Below, in pieces: positions 16,539-24,153 of a DNA stretch of 50,440 nucleotides. The stretch lies in contig NZ_CAAJGM010000214.1 of assembly GCF_900996235.1 (NCBI RefSeq), positions 1-50,440 on the forward strand, in the 5' to 3' direction. Each line of letters starts with the position of its first letter. Positions within the stretch are counted from its first letter, which is position 1. Origin of the DNA: Paraburkholderia sp. BCC1885. GTDB lineage: Bacteria > Pseudomonadota > Gammaproteobacteria > Burkholderiales > Burkholderiaceae. A program made the translations under genes and the position numbers. Under the pieces are notes generated by a model, which saw nothing but the letters and a program-made list of their open reading frames with translations, was not told the DNA's origin and did not search any database.

Positions 16539-18029
16539 TCAATTCGCCGAAGCGGGGCGCGTCTGACTGAGCTTGATGGCGGGCACGACCATCACCGAAA
16601 TGACGGAGAGCACCGAGATCACCAGAATGGACACAAAGGTCAGATGCAGCGACTGATGCAAGGCGAAGCGCACGGCGCCGCCGCCGGCTGCATTGCCCGG
16701 CGCGGCGTCGAGGATCTGCCGCAACTGGTCGGCGGTCACCGCCACCGTTGCCGTTGCCGACGAACCGGTGGATGAATGAGCGAGCCCGTAATTGAGCACC
16801 GCGCCGAACATCGCCGCGCCGAGTGTGCTGCCCAGATTGCGCGAGAACAGGTTGGAGGCGGTGGCGCTGCCGCGCTCGAACGGCTTGACGATTTCCTGAA
16901 TCAGGATGAGCGAGCTGACGCTGACAATCCCCATGCCGAAGCCCATCACCAGTGAACCGATGCCGGCGAACATCGGCGTGCTGGCCGGTGTCAGCGTGGC
17001 GAAGAACACGGCGCCGATCGGCAGAAACGCGCTGCCGCCGATCAGCGTGCGGCGCAGCCCGAGCAGATGAAACGAGCGGGCGGCGACGGTGGCGCCGCTC
17101 GGCCAGCCGACCATCATCATCGTCAGCGCGAGACCCGCTATCACCGGCGAGCGGCCCAGCACGCCCTGGACATACATCGGCAGAAAACTGGTCAGGCCCA
17201 TCAGCGCCATGCCCGATAGCACGGTGGCGACGTTGCACGCCGCAATGGGCCGGTGACCCCACAGCGCGAACGAAATCATCGGATCGGCGGCGCGGCGCTC
17301 CTGTAGCACGAACAGGACGCCGCATACGACGAACAGGGCGAATTCGAACGCGACAAGCGCGTTGCTCGACGATCCGGCATCCGTGAGGCCCATCATCAGC
17401 GCGCCGATGGAGACCGTGAAGAGTGTGGCGCCGGCGATGTCGATGGACGGCCGCTGATGCTTTTCGTGCTCATGCAGGAAGGCGATGAAGCCGGCCGCCG
17501 AGGCGAGCCCGATAGGAATATTGATCCAGAAGATCCAAGCCCACGACAGATCGCGGATCAGCAAGCCGCCCGCCATCGGCCCGATTACGGCGGCAATCGC
17601 CCATACGCTCGCCAGATAGCCCTGGATCTTGCCGCGCTCGCGAGCCGGGTACAGATCGCCGACGATGGTCAGCGTGACCGGCTGGATCGCTCCGGCGCCC
17701 ACGCCCTGGATCAGGCGAAACACGATCATGGCCGGCATGGACCACGCGAAGCCGGCCAGCACCGAGCCCACCAGGAAAATCGCAATGCCGATCAGCACGA
17801 CGGGCTTGCGGCCATACAGGTCCGCGAGCTTGCCGAACACGACGGTCATCGCGGTCTGCGCGAGCAGGAAGGAGGAGAACACCCAGCTGTAGAGATGCAG
17901 GCCGCCGAGTTGCGTGACGATCTGTGGCATCGCCGTGGAGACGATGGTGGCTTCGATCGCGACCATCGCCATCGAAGCCATCACCGCGGCGATCACGAGG
18001 GAGCGAACTGTCTTGGGATGTTGTGACAT
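16539..18029 (-). CDS. MFS transporter, DHA2 family (EmrB/QacA-like), 14 membrane segments
   Basis: This 496-residue protein contains the DHA2 signature regions: AIEATIVSTAMPQI in segment 1, FGKLADLYGRKPVV (motif A) after segment 2, and RLIQGVGAGAIQPVTLTIVGD in segments 4-5 with the proton-linked antiporter motif C region. About 14 hydrophobic segments are predicted by eye. Proteins of this group export drugs or toxic organic compounds using the proton gradient. There is no membrane fusion protein or regulator beside it. The start at 18029 is an ATG with the conserved hydrophobic segment beginning about 10 residues in. Confidence 0.9.
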   Translation of the reverse strand: MSQHPKTVRSLVIAAVMASMAMVAIEATIVSTAMPQIVTQLGGLHLYSWVFSSFLLAQTAMTVVFGKLADLYGRKPVVLIGIAIFLVGSVLAGFAWSMPAMIVFRLIQGVGAGAIQPVTLTIVGDLYPARERGKIQGYLASVWAIAAVIGPMAGGLLIRDLSWAWIFWINIPIGLASAAGFIAFLHEHEKHQRPSIDIAGATLFTVSIGALMMGLTDAGSSSNALVAFEFALFVVCGVLFVLQERRAADPMISFALWGHRPIAACNVATVLSGMALMGLTSFLPMYVQGVLGRSPVIAGLALTMMMVGWPSGATVAARSFHLLGLRRTLIGGSAFLPIGAVFFATLTPASTPMFAGIGSLVMGFGMGIVSVSSLILIQEIVKPFERGSATASNLFSRNLGSTLGAAMFGAVLNYGLAHSSTGSSATATVAVTADQLRQILDAAPGNAAGGGAVRFALHQSLHLTFVSILVISVLSVISVMVVPAIKLSQTRPASAN

Positions 18030-18429
18030 GCCGTCTATATGGAAGCGGGAACGCTCTGCAGTGTTTGCTTAAGCGCGAGTACGGATGTTACCGCGTGAAT
18101 GGACCTGCTGCTTGCGAACCGACCAGCGAGGTTCGCTTGCGGATACTGCCGGGTGGAAGGCAGGTGCCGCCCGCCGGAGTGCCATAACATGGTGCGACGC
18201 ACCACAAAATTGCACCAACTCAATTCACGCCGCGCTGCGAAGGGGCTTAGGCCGCCAAGGGCGCCATGCGAGCGAGCCTGCATTTGAGGGTGTTTTTCCG
18301 GGTTCGGCGCTGCGCGCGAAGTCCGTTGCCACCCTGTCCGAAAGCCGTATCCGGCAGGGCTTTGGCCGCGCCTCACCGGTCTGCCTACCGTCCGCACTCC
18401 GTTGCAGACGCAACCAGCCGAAGCCCCTA
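18030..18429. other. Long upstream region of the nitrate sensor/transporter unit
   Basis: This stretch holds no convincing gene. It contains an inverted repeat, TGGTGC-GAC-GCACCA (18190-18204), followed by a further TTGCACCAA at 18210-18218, about 240 bases upstream of the sigma-54 promoter. The GCACC/GGTGC elements resemble NtrC half-sites, but their order is reversed relative to the usual palindrome. A second inverted repeat, GTTGC-AGAC-GCAAC, is at 18401-18414. Confidence 0.35.
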
Positions 18430-18445
18430 TGGCATACCTATTGCA
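18430..18445 (+). promoter_or_regulatory. Sigma-54 (RpoN) promoter, nitrate sensor/transporter unit
   Basis: TGGCATACCTATTGCA matches the sigma-54 consensus TGGCACG-N4-TTGC with the required GG and GC dinucleotides 10 bases apart. It predicts transcription from about 18456 and a leader of about 200 bases containing the antiterminator structure. The same element with the same spacing precedes nirB. Confidence 0.75.
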
Positions 18446-18526
18446 TTGCAACGCACCGGGGCCAATGGCGGCCTCAACGAATTGACACTTGAAGGGTTGC
18501 GCGCAACTAAAGCGAAGCGGCCCGCA

Positions 18527-18602
18527 GGGACAACGGCGTCCCGGGTACCTGGCAAGCCACCGAGCAATCGGCGTGCGCCAGGCACTCGGGACGCTTTTTT
18601 TT
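18527..18602 (+). promoter_or_regulatory. ANTAR-type antitermination leader with intrinsic terminator (leader 1)
   Basis: Hairpin 1 is GGGAC-AACGGC-GTCCC (18527-18542), with a hexaloop carrying A at position 1 and G at position 4, the signature recognised by ANTAR RNA-binding proteins. A second stem, CCTGGC/GCCAGG, spans 18548-18582 and encloses a CCGA-GCAA-TCGG hairpin. The alternative terminator pairs GCGTCCCGGGT (18536-18546) with ACTCGGGACGC (18584-18594), 11 pairs with one G-T, followed by eight T. It uses the 3' arm of hairpin 1, so the two folds exclude each other. In NasR/NasT systems, protein binding to the hairpins prevents termination when nitrate is present. The structure is read directly; the protein is inferred. 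Confidence 0.82.
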
Positions 18603-18660
18603 GCGCTTCGTTTATGGATTCACGGTGCAGGCGAGTCACACGTTCACGATGACGTTCACG

Positions 18661-19386
18661 ATGAAACAGCAGACCCATTCGAGCCCCGACGCCGTCTCCG
18701 GACCGGTGATCGGCGAGCTGATCAACCTGTCGGGGCGGCAGCGCATGCTCTCGCAGCGCATCGTGCTGCATGCGTTGCTCGCGTCGCTGGGCGACGCCGC
18801 GGCGCTCGTGGTGCTGAAGACATGCCTCGCCAGTTTCGCGCAGGCGCACGCCGAACTCGTGCACGGCAACGACCGCTTGCCCGGCGTGTTTTCGGCCGCG
18901 TTGCGCGAGGTCTACTTCGGCGCAGGCAAGGCCGACGAGCGCATCCAGCAGTTCGTCGCGCTTGCCGCACGCGCCGTGTCGAGCATCGAAGCCGGCAGTG
19001 ACGAGCCGCAGTCGCAGGTCGATGCGCTGGTGACCCAGGCCACGCCACTGCTCGAATTGCTGCAGGAGATCACGCTCGCGTATCAGCATGAGATGCGCGG
19101 CATCGAGGCCGCCGCCACCAAGCGGCAGATGGATATCGCCGGGCGGCTCAGCAGTATTTCGATGCAGGCCAACATCGTCGCGCTCAATGCACGCATTTCG
19201 GCGGCGCGCGCCGGCAAGTTCGGCCGCGAATTCGCGGTGATCACCACCGTGCTCGCGGACATCATCAAAGAGATGGACGAACTGATCCAAAGCGTCGTCG
19301 ATACGCGCGGCGCGAGCGGCGCCGCAGCGCGTCGCGGCGCTCCATCTCAAGGTGGGCACGTCCGTGCCGACCGCGCTCTTCAATAG
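18661..19386 (+). CDS. Soluble nitrate-sensor-like protein: PilJ/NarX-type N-terminal domain plus MCP-like helix
   Basis: This is a 241-residue protein without membrane segments. Residues 20-33 (LINLSGRQRMLSQR) form the P-box-like motif of PilJ-N/NarX nitrate-binding domains, with R26, R28 and R33. Residues 155-205 (SSISMQANIVALNARISAAR, then GKFGREFAVI) resemble the core of methyl-accepting chemotaxis signalling helices. It sits behind the sigma-54 promoter and antitermination leader and 23 bases ahead of the nitrate transporter gene, so a role in nitrate sensing is likely. An ATG at 18649 is an alternative start; neither has a strong ribosome binding site. The last 30 residues have atypical codon use and another frame looks more coding there (see findings), so the C terminus may be frameshifted. 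Confidence 0.75.
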   Translation: MKQQTHSSPDAVSGPVIGELINLSGRQRMLSQRIVLHALLASLGDAAALVVLKTCLASFAQAHAELVHGNDRLPGVFSAALREVYFGAGKADERIQQFVALAARAVSSIEAGSDEPQSQVDALVTQATPLLELLQEITLAYQHEMRGIEAAATKRQMDIAGRLSSISMQANIVALNARISAARAGKFGREFAVITTVLADIIKEMDELIQSVVDTRGASGAAARRGAPSQGGHVRADRALQ

Positions 19387-19409
19387 TCATCACCCTGCGA
19401 GAGAGACCC

Positions 19410-20813
19410 ATGAAACATCTATTGAATTCGCTAACGAGCGGCAACTGGCGTGCATTGTTAGCGTGCTTCTTATACTTCGATACCGGGTTTACCGTGTGGG
19501 TGATGTTCGGCCCGCTGGCCCCGTTCATCCACAAGGACATCGCGATGTCGCCCGCGGAACTGGGCTTCCTCGTCGCCGTCCCTGTGCTCGGCGCAGCGAT
19601 TCTGCGCGTGACGCTCGGCAATCTCTACCAGGCATATGACGGCCGGCGCATCGCGTTGCTCGGCGTGGCGCTCTCGGCATTACCGTCGATCGTTCTGCTG
19701 CTGTCGCCGACGCCGCCGTCCTACGTGATGCTGCTGGTGCTCGGCGTATTTCTCGGCGTGGGCGGCGCGAGTTTCGCCGTGGCCTTGCCCATGGCGGGCA
19801 GCAACTATCCGCCGAAAGTGCAGGGGCTGGTGCTCGGCCTCGCTGCTGCGGGCAACATCGGCGCGGTGCTCGACGGCTTCATGTTCCCGAGCATCGCGGA
19901 CCAGTTCGGCTGGGCCAAAGCAGCCGGCGCGGCGCTGCCGCTGCTGGCGCTCGCCGCCGTCGCCCTGTTCTTCTGGGCGAAGGACCTCGGGCCGAAATCG
20001 GGCAGCGCGCCGCGTGCGTTCGGCAGCTTCTGCGTCACGCTGGCGGGGCTGATCGCGCTGGTGCTCGCCGTGCATGCGGGTGTGCTGGGCGGCGGCAAAA
20101 CCGGCGTGCTGTTGTTGCCGGTGCTGGGCGCGCTGCTCGCCATCGCGGTGCTGCCGAAGCACTATCGCAGCGTGCTGGCGGAAAGCGACACGTGGGTGGT
20201 GATGCTCGTCTACAGCATTACGTTCGGCGGTTTCGTCGGCATGTCGTCGTATGTGACCACGCTGCTGGTGTCGCTGTATCAGTTGCCCAAGCTCGAAGCG
20301 GGTCTGTTCATGTCGCTGCTGGCTTTCACCGGTGCGCTGGTGCGGCCGGTGGGCGGCCTGATCGCCGATCGCATTTCGGGCGTGCGTGCGCTGGTGCTGC
20401 TGCTCGCCGGCATCTCGCTGTGCGACTTCGCCTTCGCCGCATGGATGCCGCCGTTGCCGGCCGGCATTGCATTGTTGGTCGCGACGTATCTGTGCTTCGG
20501 GCTCGGCAACGGTGCGACGTTCCAGCTCGTGCCGCAACGCTGGAAGGGCAAGACCGGTTTGATGTCGGGGATTATCGGCGCGGCCGGCGGCATCGGCGGC
20601 TTCTATCTGCCCGTCATCATGGGAATGGCGAAGGAAAGCACCGGCAGCTATCAGATGGGCTTTGCGACCTTCGGTGCAATCTCTGCGCTGGCTTTCGCGC
20701 TGGTCGCGCTGCATCGGGCGCGCTGGCTCAAGTGGGCGCTGCCGGGTGAAAGCATGGCGGTGGCGTCGAGCCCGCTCTCGGCTGCCGGCGTGCGGGCGGA
20801 TAGCGGCGCGTGA
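19410..20813 (+). CDS. Nitrate/nitrite MFS transporter, NarK/NasA type
   Basis: This 467-residue protein has about 12 membrane segments. The NNP-family signatures are present: LYFDTGFTVWVMFGPLAPFI in the first segment, the first glycine-rich nitrate motif GLAAAGNIGAVLDG and the second motif GIIGAAGGIGGFYLP. Such proteins import nitrate by proton symport or exchange it for nitrite. The gene follows the sensor gene by 23 bases, with GAGAGA before the start, and feeds the reductases encoded downstream. I see no terminator after it; the next unit has its own promoter 150 bases on. Confidence 0.94.
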   Translation: MKHLLNSLTSGNWRALLACFLYFDTGFTVWVMFGPLAPFIHKDIAMSPAELGFLVAVPVLGAAILRVTLGNLYQAYDGRRIALLGVALSALPSIVLLLSPTPPSYVMLLVLGVFLGVGGASFAVALPMAGSNYPPKVQGLVLGLAAAGNIGAVLDGFMFPSIADQFGWAKAAGAALPLLALAAVALFFWAKDLGPKSGSAPRAFGSFCVTLAGLIALVLAVHAGVLGGGKTGVLLLPVLGALLAIAVLPKHYRSVLAESDTWVVMLVYSITFGGFVGMSSYVTTLLVSLYQLPKLEAGLFMSLLAFTGALVRPVGGLIADRISGVRALVLLLAGISLCDFAFAAWMPPLPAGIALLVATYLCFGLGNGATFQLVPQRWKGKTGLMSGIIGAAGGIGGFYLPVIMGMAKESTGSYQMGFATFGAISALAFALVALHRARWLKWALPGESMAVASSPLSAAGVRADSGA

Positions 20814-20845
20814 GATTGCGCGCTGCACGGATCGGGTGCTGCAGC

Positions 20846-20860
20846 GCACCAGCACTGTGC
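20846..20860 (+). promoter_or_regulatory. Candidate NtrC binding site upstream of nirB
   Basis: GCACC-AGCAC-TGTGC matches the NtrC palindrome GCACC-N5-GGTGC with one mismatch. It is centred about 130 bases upstream of the predicted sigma-54 start site, a typical enhancer distance. A further GGTGC element lies immediately upstream at 20835-20839. The site is seen in the sequence; its use is inferred. Confidence 0.5.
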
Positions 20861-20960
20861 TCTATCGCATCAAAATGCATCGCCAGGCGGCGTGCGGTCG
20901 GGCGTGGTGGCGGCCCGCAACACCCGCCGCCAGCGGGGCCGGCGCGCGAATTCGCGTAGA

Positions 20961-20976
20961 TGGCATAGCCTTTGCA
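20961..20976 (+). promoter_or_regulatory. Sigma-54 (RpoN) promoter of the nirBD-nitrate reductase operon
   Basis: TGGCATAGCCTTTGCA has GG and GC at the required 10-base distance and the same TGGCATA-N4-TTGCA form as the promoter at 18430. The predicted start is near 20987, giving a leader of about 140 bases before nirB. Confidence 0.8.
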
Positions 20977-21049
20977 TAACACTGCCTGGCGGATCAACGA
21001 TGATCCGGCCAGCATGCAGCAAAAGTCACCTCTTGGATTACGGGCTTTT

Positions 21050-21109
21050 GGACAACGGCGTCCCCTGAATTCAGTCGCATCGGCGATTGAATCCGCGGGA
21101 CGCTTTTTT
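21050..21109 (+). promoter_or_regulatory. ANTAR-type antitermination leader with intrinsic terminator (leader 2)
   Basis: GGAC-AACGGC-GTCC (21050-21063) is hairpin 1 with the A1/G4 hexaloop. A 10-bp second hairpin spans 21069-21092 with an ATCG tetraloop (or a CATCGG hexaloop). The terminator pairs GCGTCCC (21058-21064) with GGGACGC (21097-21103) and is followed by six T; it shares the arm of hairpin 1. The core GGACAACGGCGTCCC and the block CGGGACGCTTTTTT are identical to leader 1. nirB begins 18 bases after the T-run. This rules out any nirB start upstream of 21110. Confidence 0.85.
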
Positions 21110-21127
21110 ATTTGCCGGACGAAAATC

Positions 21128-23746
21128 ATGTCGCGAATTGAGCTGAAAAACGGACTACTAAGCGGACCACAAAGCGAGCTGAAAGCGGACGGGACCCCGG
21201 TCATGAACGTGGTGGTGATCGGCCATGGCATGGTGGGTCACAAGCTCCTCGAATGCCTTGTGGACGAAGCGAAATCGGCGCTGCACATTACCGTGCTGTG
21301 CGAAGAGTCGCGTCCAGCCTACGACCGCGTGCATCTGTCCGAATTCTTTTCCGGCAAGTCGGCGGACGATCTGTCGCTCGTCAAGCCGGGCTTTTTCGAG
21401 CGCGAGAACGTGCTGCTCAAGCTCAACGCGAAGGCGCTGTCGGTCGACCGGGCGGCGCGCACCGTGCGCATCTCGACGGGCGAGACGCTTTCCTACGACA
21501 AGCTGGTGCTCGCCACCGGATCGTCGCCGTTCGTGCCGCCGATCGCAGGTAACGATCGTCAGGACTGCTTCGTGTATCGCACCATCGAAGACCTCGAAGC
21601 CATGCAGGCTTGCGGCACGCGCGCGAAAACCGGCGTGGTGGTGGGCGGCGGCCTGCTGGGGCTCGAATGTGCCAAAGCGCTGCGCGATATGGGGTTGGCC
21701 GCGCATGTGGTCGAATTCGCGCCGCGCCTGATGGCGGTGCAAGTGGATGAGGGCGGCGGACGGGTTTTGCGCGGCAAGATCGAAGAACTGGGTGTGCAGG
21801 TGCATACGGGCAAGCAGACGCTCGAGATCGTCGACGGCCAAGCCGGCACGCACCGCATGAAGTTCGCCGACGGCACGCATCTCGACGCCGACATGATCGT
21901 GTTCTCCGCCGGCATCCGGCCGCGCGATGAAATTGCCCGCGCCTGCGGTCTCGAACTGGGTCCGCGCGGCGGCATTGCGATCGACGATACCTGCCGCACG
22001 AGCGACCCCGACATCTTCGCAATCGGCGAATGCGCGGCCTGGAACGGCATGGTGTACGGACTCGTCGCGCCGGGTTACGACATGGCGCGCATCACGGCAA
22101 AACAATTGCTCGGCGAGCAGGCGGCCTTTGCCGGTGCGGATATGAGCACCAAACTGAAGCTGATGGGCGTGGACGTGGCGAGCATCGGCGACGCACACGG
22201 CAAGACGCCGGGCAGCCGCACCTATCAATTCAGCGACGAACGCAAGCAGGTCTACAAGAAGCTGGTGGTGTCCGACTGCGGCAAGCAACTGCTGGGCGCG
22301 GTGATGGTCGGCGACGCCACCGAATACGGCACGCTGTTGCAGATGATGCTGAACCGCATCGAAGTGCCCGAGGCGCCGGAATTCCTGATTCTCCCATCGA
22401 GCGACGGCAAGGCGAAACCCGGCCTCGGCGTCGATGCATTGCCCGACGCCGCGCAAATCTGCTCGTGCAACAACGTCTCGAAGGGCGAGATCTGCGCGGC
22501 GGTGGGTGCGGGCGCCACGAGTATCGGCGCGCTCAAGACCGCGACCTGTGCCGGCACCTCGTGCGGCGGCTGCGTGCCGCTCGTCACCCAGGTGATGAAG
22601 GCGGAAATGAAGAAGCAGGGCATGACGGTCAATAACCACGTCTGCGAACACTTTCCGTATTCGCGCCAGGAACTGCATCACATCGTGCGCGTGGAGGGCA
22701 TCAAGAGCTTTGGCGTGCTGCTCGAAAAACACGGTCATGGCCTCGGCTGCGATATCTGCAAGCCGACCGTGGCCAATATTCTCGCTTCCTGCTGGAACGA
22801 GTTCGTGCTCAAGAAAGATCACGCGAGCCTGCAGGACTCGAACGATTACTACCTCGCCAACATCCAGCGCGACGGCACCTATTCGGTGGTGCCGCGCATG
22901 CCGGGCGGCGAGGTGACGCCGGAAGGGCTTATCGCAGTGGGCCAGGTCGCGAAGAAATACAGCCTCTATACGAAGATCACCGGCGGCCAGCGTGTCGACC
23001 TGTTCGGCGCGCGCGTGGATCAGTTGCCGTTCATCTGGGAAGAACTGATCGCAGCCGGCTTCGAATCCGGCCATGCCTACGGTAAGGCGCTGCGCACGGT
23101 GAAGTCGTGCGTGGGTTCCACATGGTGCCGCTACGGCGTGGGCGATTCCGTCGGGCTCGCCGTCGCGCTCGAAAACCGCTACAAGGGCCTGCGCTCGCCG
23201 CACAAGATCAAGTTCGGCGTGTCGGGCTGCACGCGTGAATGCGCGGAAGCGCAGGGCAAGGACATCGGCATCATCGCCACCGAAAAGGGCTGGAATCTCT
23301 ACGTGTGCGGCAATGGCGGCATGAAGCCGCGTCACGCCGAACTGCTCGCGGCGGATCTGGATCGCGAGACGCTGGTGCGCTATATCGACCGCTTCCTGAT
23401 GTTCTATGTCCGCACCGCCGACCGTCTGCAGCGCACCAGCGTGTGGCGCGATAACCTCGAAGGCGGCCTCGATTATCTGATCGACGTGGTCGTGCACGAC
23501 AAGCTCGGACTGGCCGCGGATCTGGAAGCGGATATGCGCAACGTCGTGGACACCTACGAATGCGAGTGGAAGAAGGCCGTCACCGATCCCGAGACCCGCA
23601 AGCGTTTCCGCCATTTCGTCAACAGCGACAAGCTCGACGACAACGTGACTTTCGTCGAAGAGCGCGGCCAGATTCGTCCCGCGACACCGGCCGAGCGCGA
23701 AAGCGCGAAGCCGTTCCCGGTTCCGGTGATCGTCGAGACTGCCTGA
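21128..23746 (+). CDS. nirB: Assimilatory nitrite reductase large subunit (NirB)
   Basis: This 872-residue protein reduces nitrite to ammonium with NADH in the cytoplasm. Domains in order: FAD/NAD(P)H oxidoreductase (about 25-430; VVVIGHGMVGHKLLECL and VVGGGLLGLECAKALRD nucleotide-binding motifs); a BFD-like [2Fe-2S] domain (CSCNNVSKGEIC and CAGTSCGGC, about 445-485); then the siroheme/[4Fe-4S] sulfite-nitrite reductase half, with cysteines in CVGSTWCRYG (near 661 and 667) and CTRECAEAQ (near 703 and 707). The start at 21128 is the first after the leader terminator; M26 (MNVVVIGHG) is an alternative. It is followed by nirD and the nitrate reductase gene in one operon. Confidence 0.97.
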   Translation: MSRIELKNGLLSGPQSELKADGTPVMNVVVIGHGMVGHKLLECLVDEAKSALHITVLCEESRPAYDRVHLSEFFSGKSADDLSLVKPGFFERENVLLKLNAKALSVDRAARTVRISTGETLSYDKLVLATGSSPFVPPIAGNDRQDCFVYRTIEDLEAMQACGTRAKTGVVVGGGLLGLECAKALRDMGLAAHVVEFAPRLMAVQVDEGGGRVLRGKIEELGVQVHTGKQTLEIVDGQAGTHRMKFADGTHLDADMIVFSAGIRPRDEIARACGLELGPRGGIAIDDTCRTSDPDIFAIGECAAWNGMVYGLVAPGYDMARITAKQLLGEQAAFAGADMSTKLKLMGVDVASIGDAHGKTPGSRTYQFSDERKQVYKKLVVSDCGKQLLGAVMVGDATEYGTLLQMMLNRIEVPEAPEFLILPSSDGKAKPGLGVDALPDAAQICSCNNVSKGEICAAVGAGATSIGALKTATCAGTSCGGCVPLVTQVMKAEMKKQGMTVNNHVCEHFPYSRQELHHIVRVEGIKSFGVLLEKHGHGLGCDICKPTVANILASCWNEFVLKKDHASLQDSNDYYLANIQRDGTYSVVPRMPGGEVTPEGLIAVGQVAKKYSLYTKITGGQRVDLFGARVDQLPFIWEELIAAGFESGHAYGKALRTVKSCVGSTWCRYGVGDSVGLAVALENRYKGLRSPHKIKFGVSGCTRECAEAQGKDIGIIATEKGWNLYVCGNGGMKPRHAELLAADLDRETLVRYIDRFLMFYVRTADRLQRTSVWRDNLEGGLDYLIDVVVHDKLGLAADLEADMRNVVDTYECEWKKAVTDPETRKRFRHFVNSDKLDDNVTFVEERGQIRPATPAERESAKPFPVPVIVETA

Positions 23747-23786
23747 GTCTTGCGTTGCGGTCCACGCCATTTACTTCGAAAAACTT

Positions 23787-24137
23787 ATGATGAGCCACGA
23801 TCAGACCATGCTGAACTGGGTGCCGGTTTGCGCGCTCGACGATATCGTCCCGAACACCGGCGTGTGCGCGCTCGTCGACGGTAAGCAGGTGGCGGTATTT
23901 AACGTCGCGCAAGGCGAAGGCCATGTCTACGCGATCGACAATTACGACCCCTGTTCGCAGGCGGCCGTGCTTTCGCGTGGGCTGATCGGCAGCCTGGGCG
24001 AGCGTGTGGTGGTGGCCTCGCCGATCTACAAGCAGCATTTCGATCTGCGCACCGGCGAGTGTCTCGAAGCACCCGAACATTCGGTGAACGCCTTCGCCGC
24101 CCAGGTCAGGGACGGCCAGGTGTGGGTTGCGGTCTAG
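23787..24137 (+). CDS. nirD: Nitrite reductase small subunit (NirD)
   Basis: This 116-residue protein has a Rieske-like beta fold. The sequence NWVPVCALDDIVPNTGVCAL starts the domain, and DPCSQAAVLSRGLIGSLGE is the position where true Rieske proteins carry Cys-His ligands. As in other NirD proteins those ligands are absent (YKQHFDLRTGECLEAPE keeps one Cys and one His only), so no iron-sulfur cluster is expected. It is required for NirB activity. Two adjacent ATG codons (23787, 23790) can start it. It lies 40 bases after nirB, and its stop is 16 bases before the reductase start. Confidence 0.95.
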   Translation: MMSHDQTMLNWVPVCALDDIVPNTGVCALVDGKQVAVFNVAQGEGHVYAIDNYDPCSQAAVLSRGLIGSLGERVVVASPIYKQHFDLRTGECLEAPEHSVNAFAAQVRDGQVWVAV

Positions 24138-24153
24138 CGTAGCCGGCCACGTG

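Noticed and set aside
18181..18220. TGGTGC-GAC-GCACCA as a standard NtrC site
   Set aside because: The half-sites are in the reverse order compared with the GCACC-N5-GGTGC palindrome, and the site is about 240 bases from the promoter; kept only as a note.
20972..21127. N-terminal extension of nirB
   Set aside because: It would translate through the leader hairpins and the terminator T-run, and it begins only at the sigma-54 promoter element.
21158..23770. 870-codon open frame on the minus strand opposite nirB
   Set aside because: It is a consequence of high-GC codon use in nirB; the composition (His/Arg/Ala/Asp) is that of an antisense shadow with no recognisable domain.
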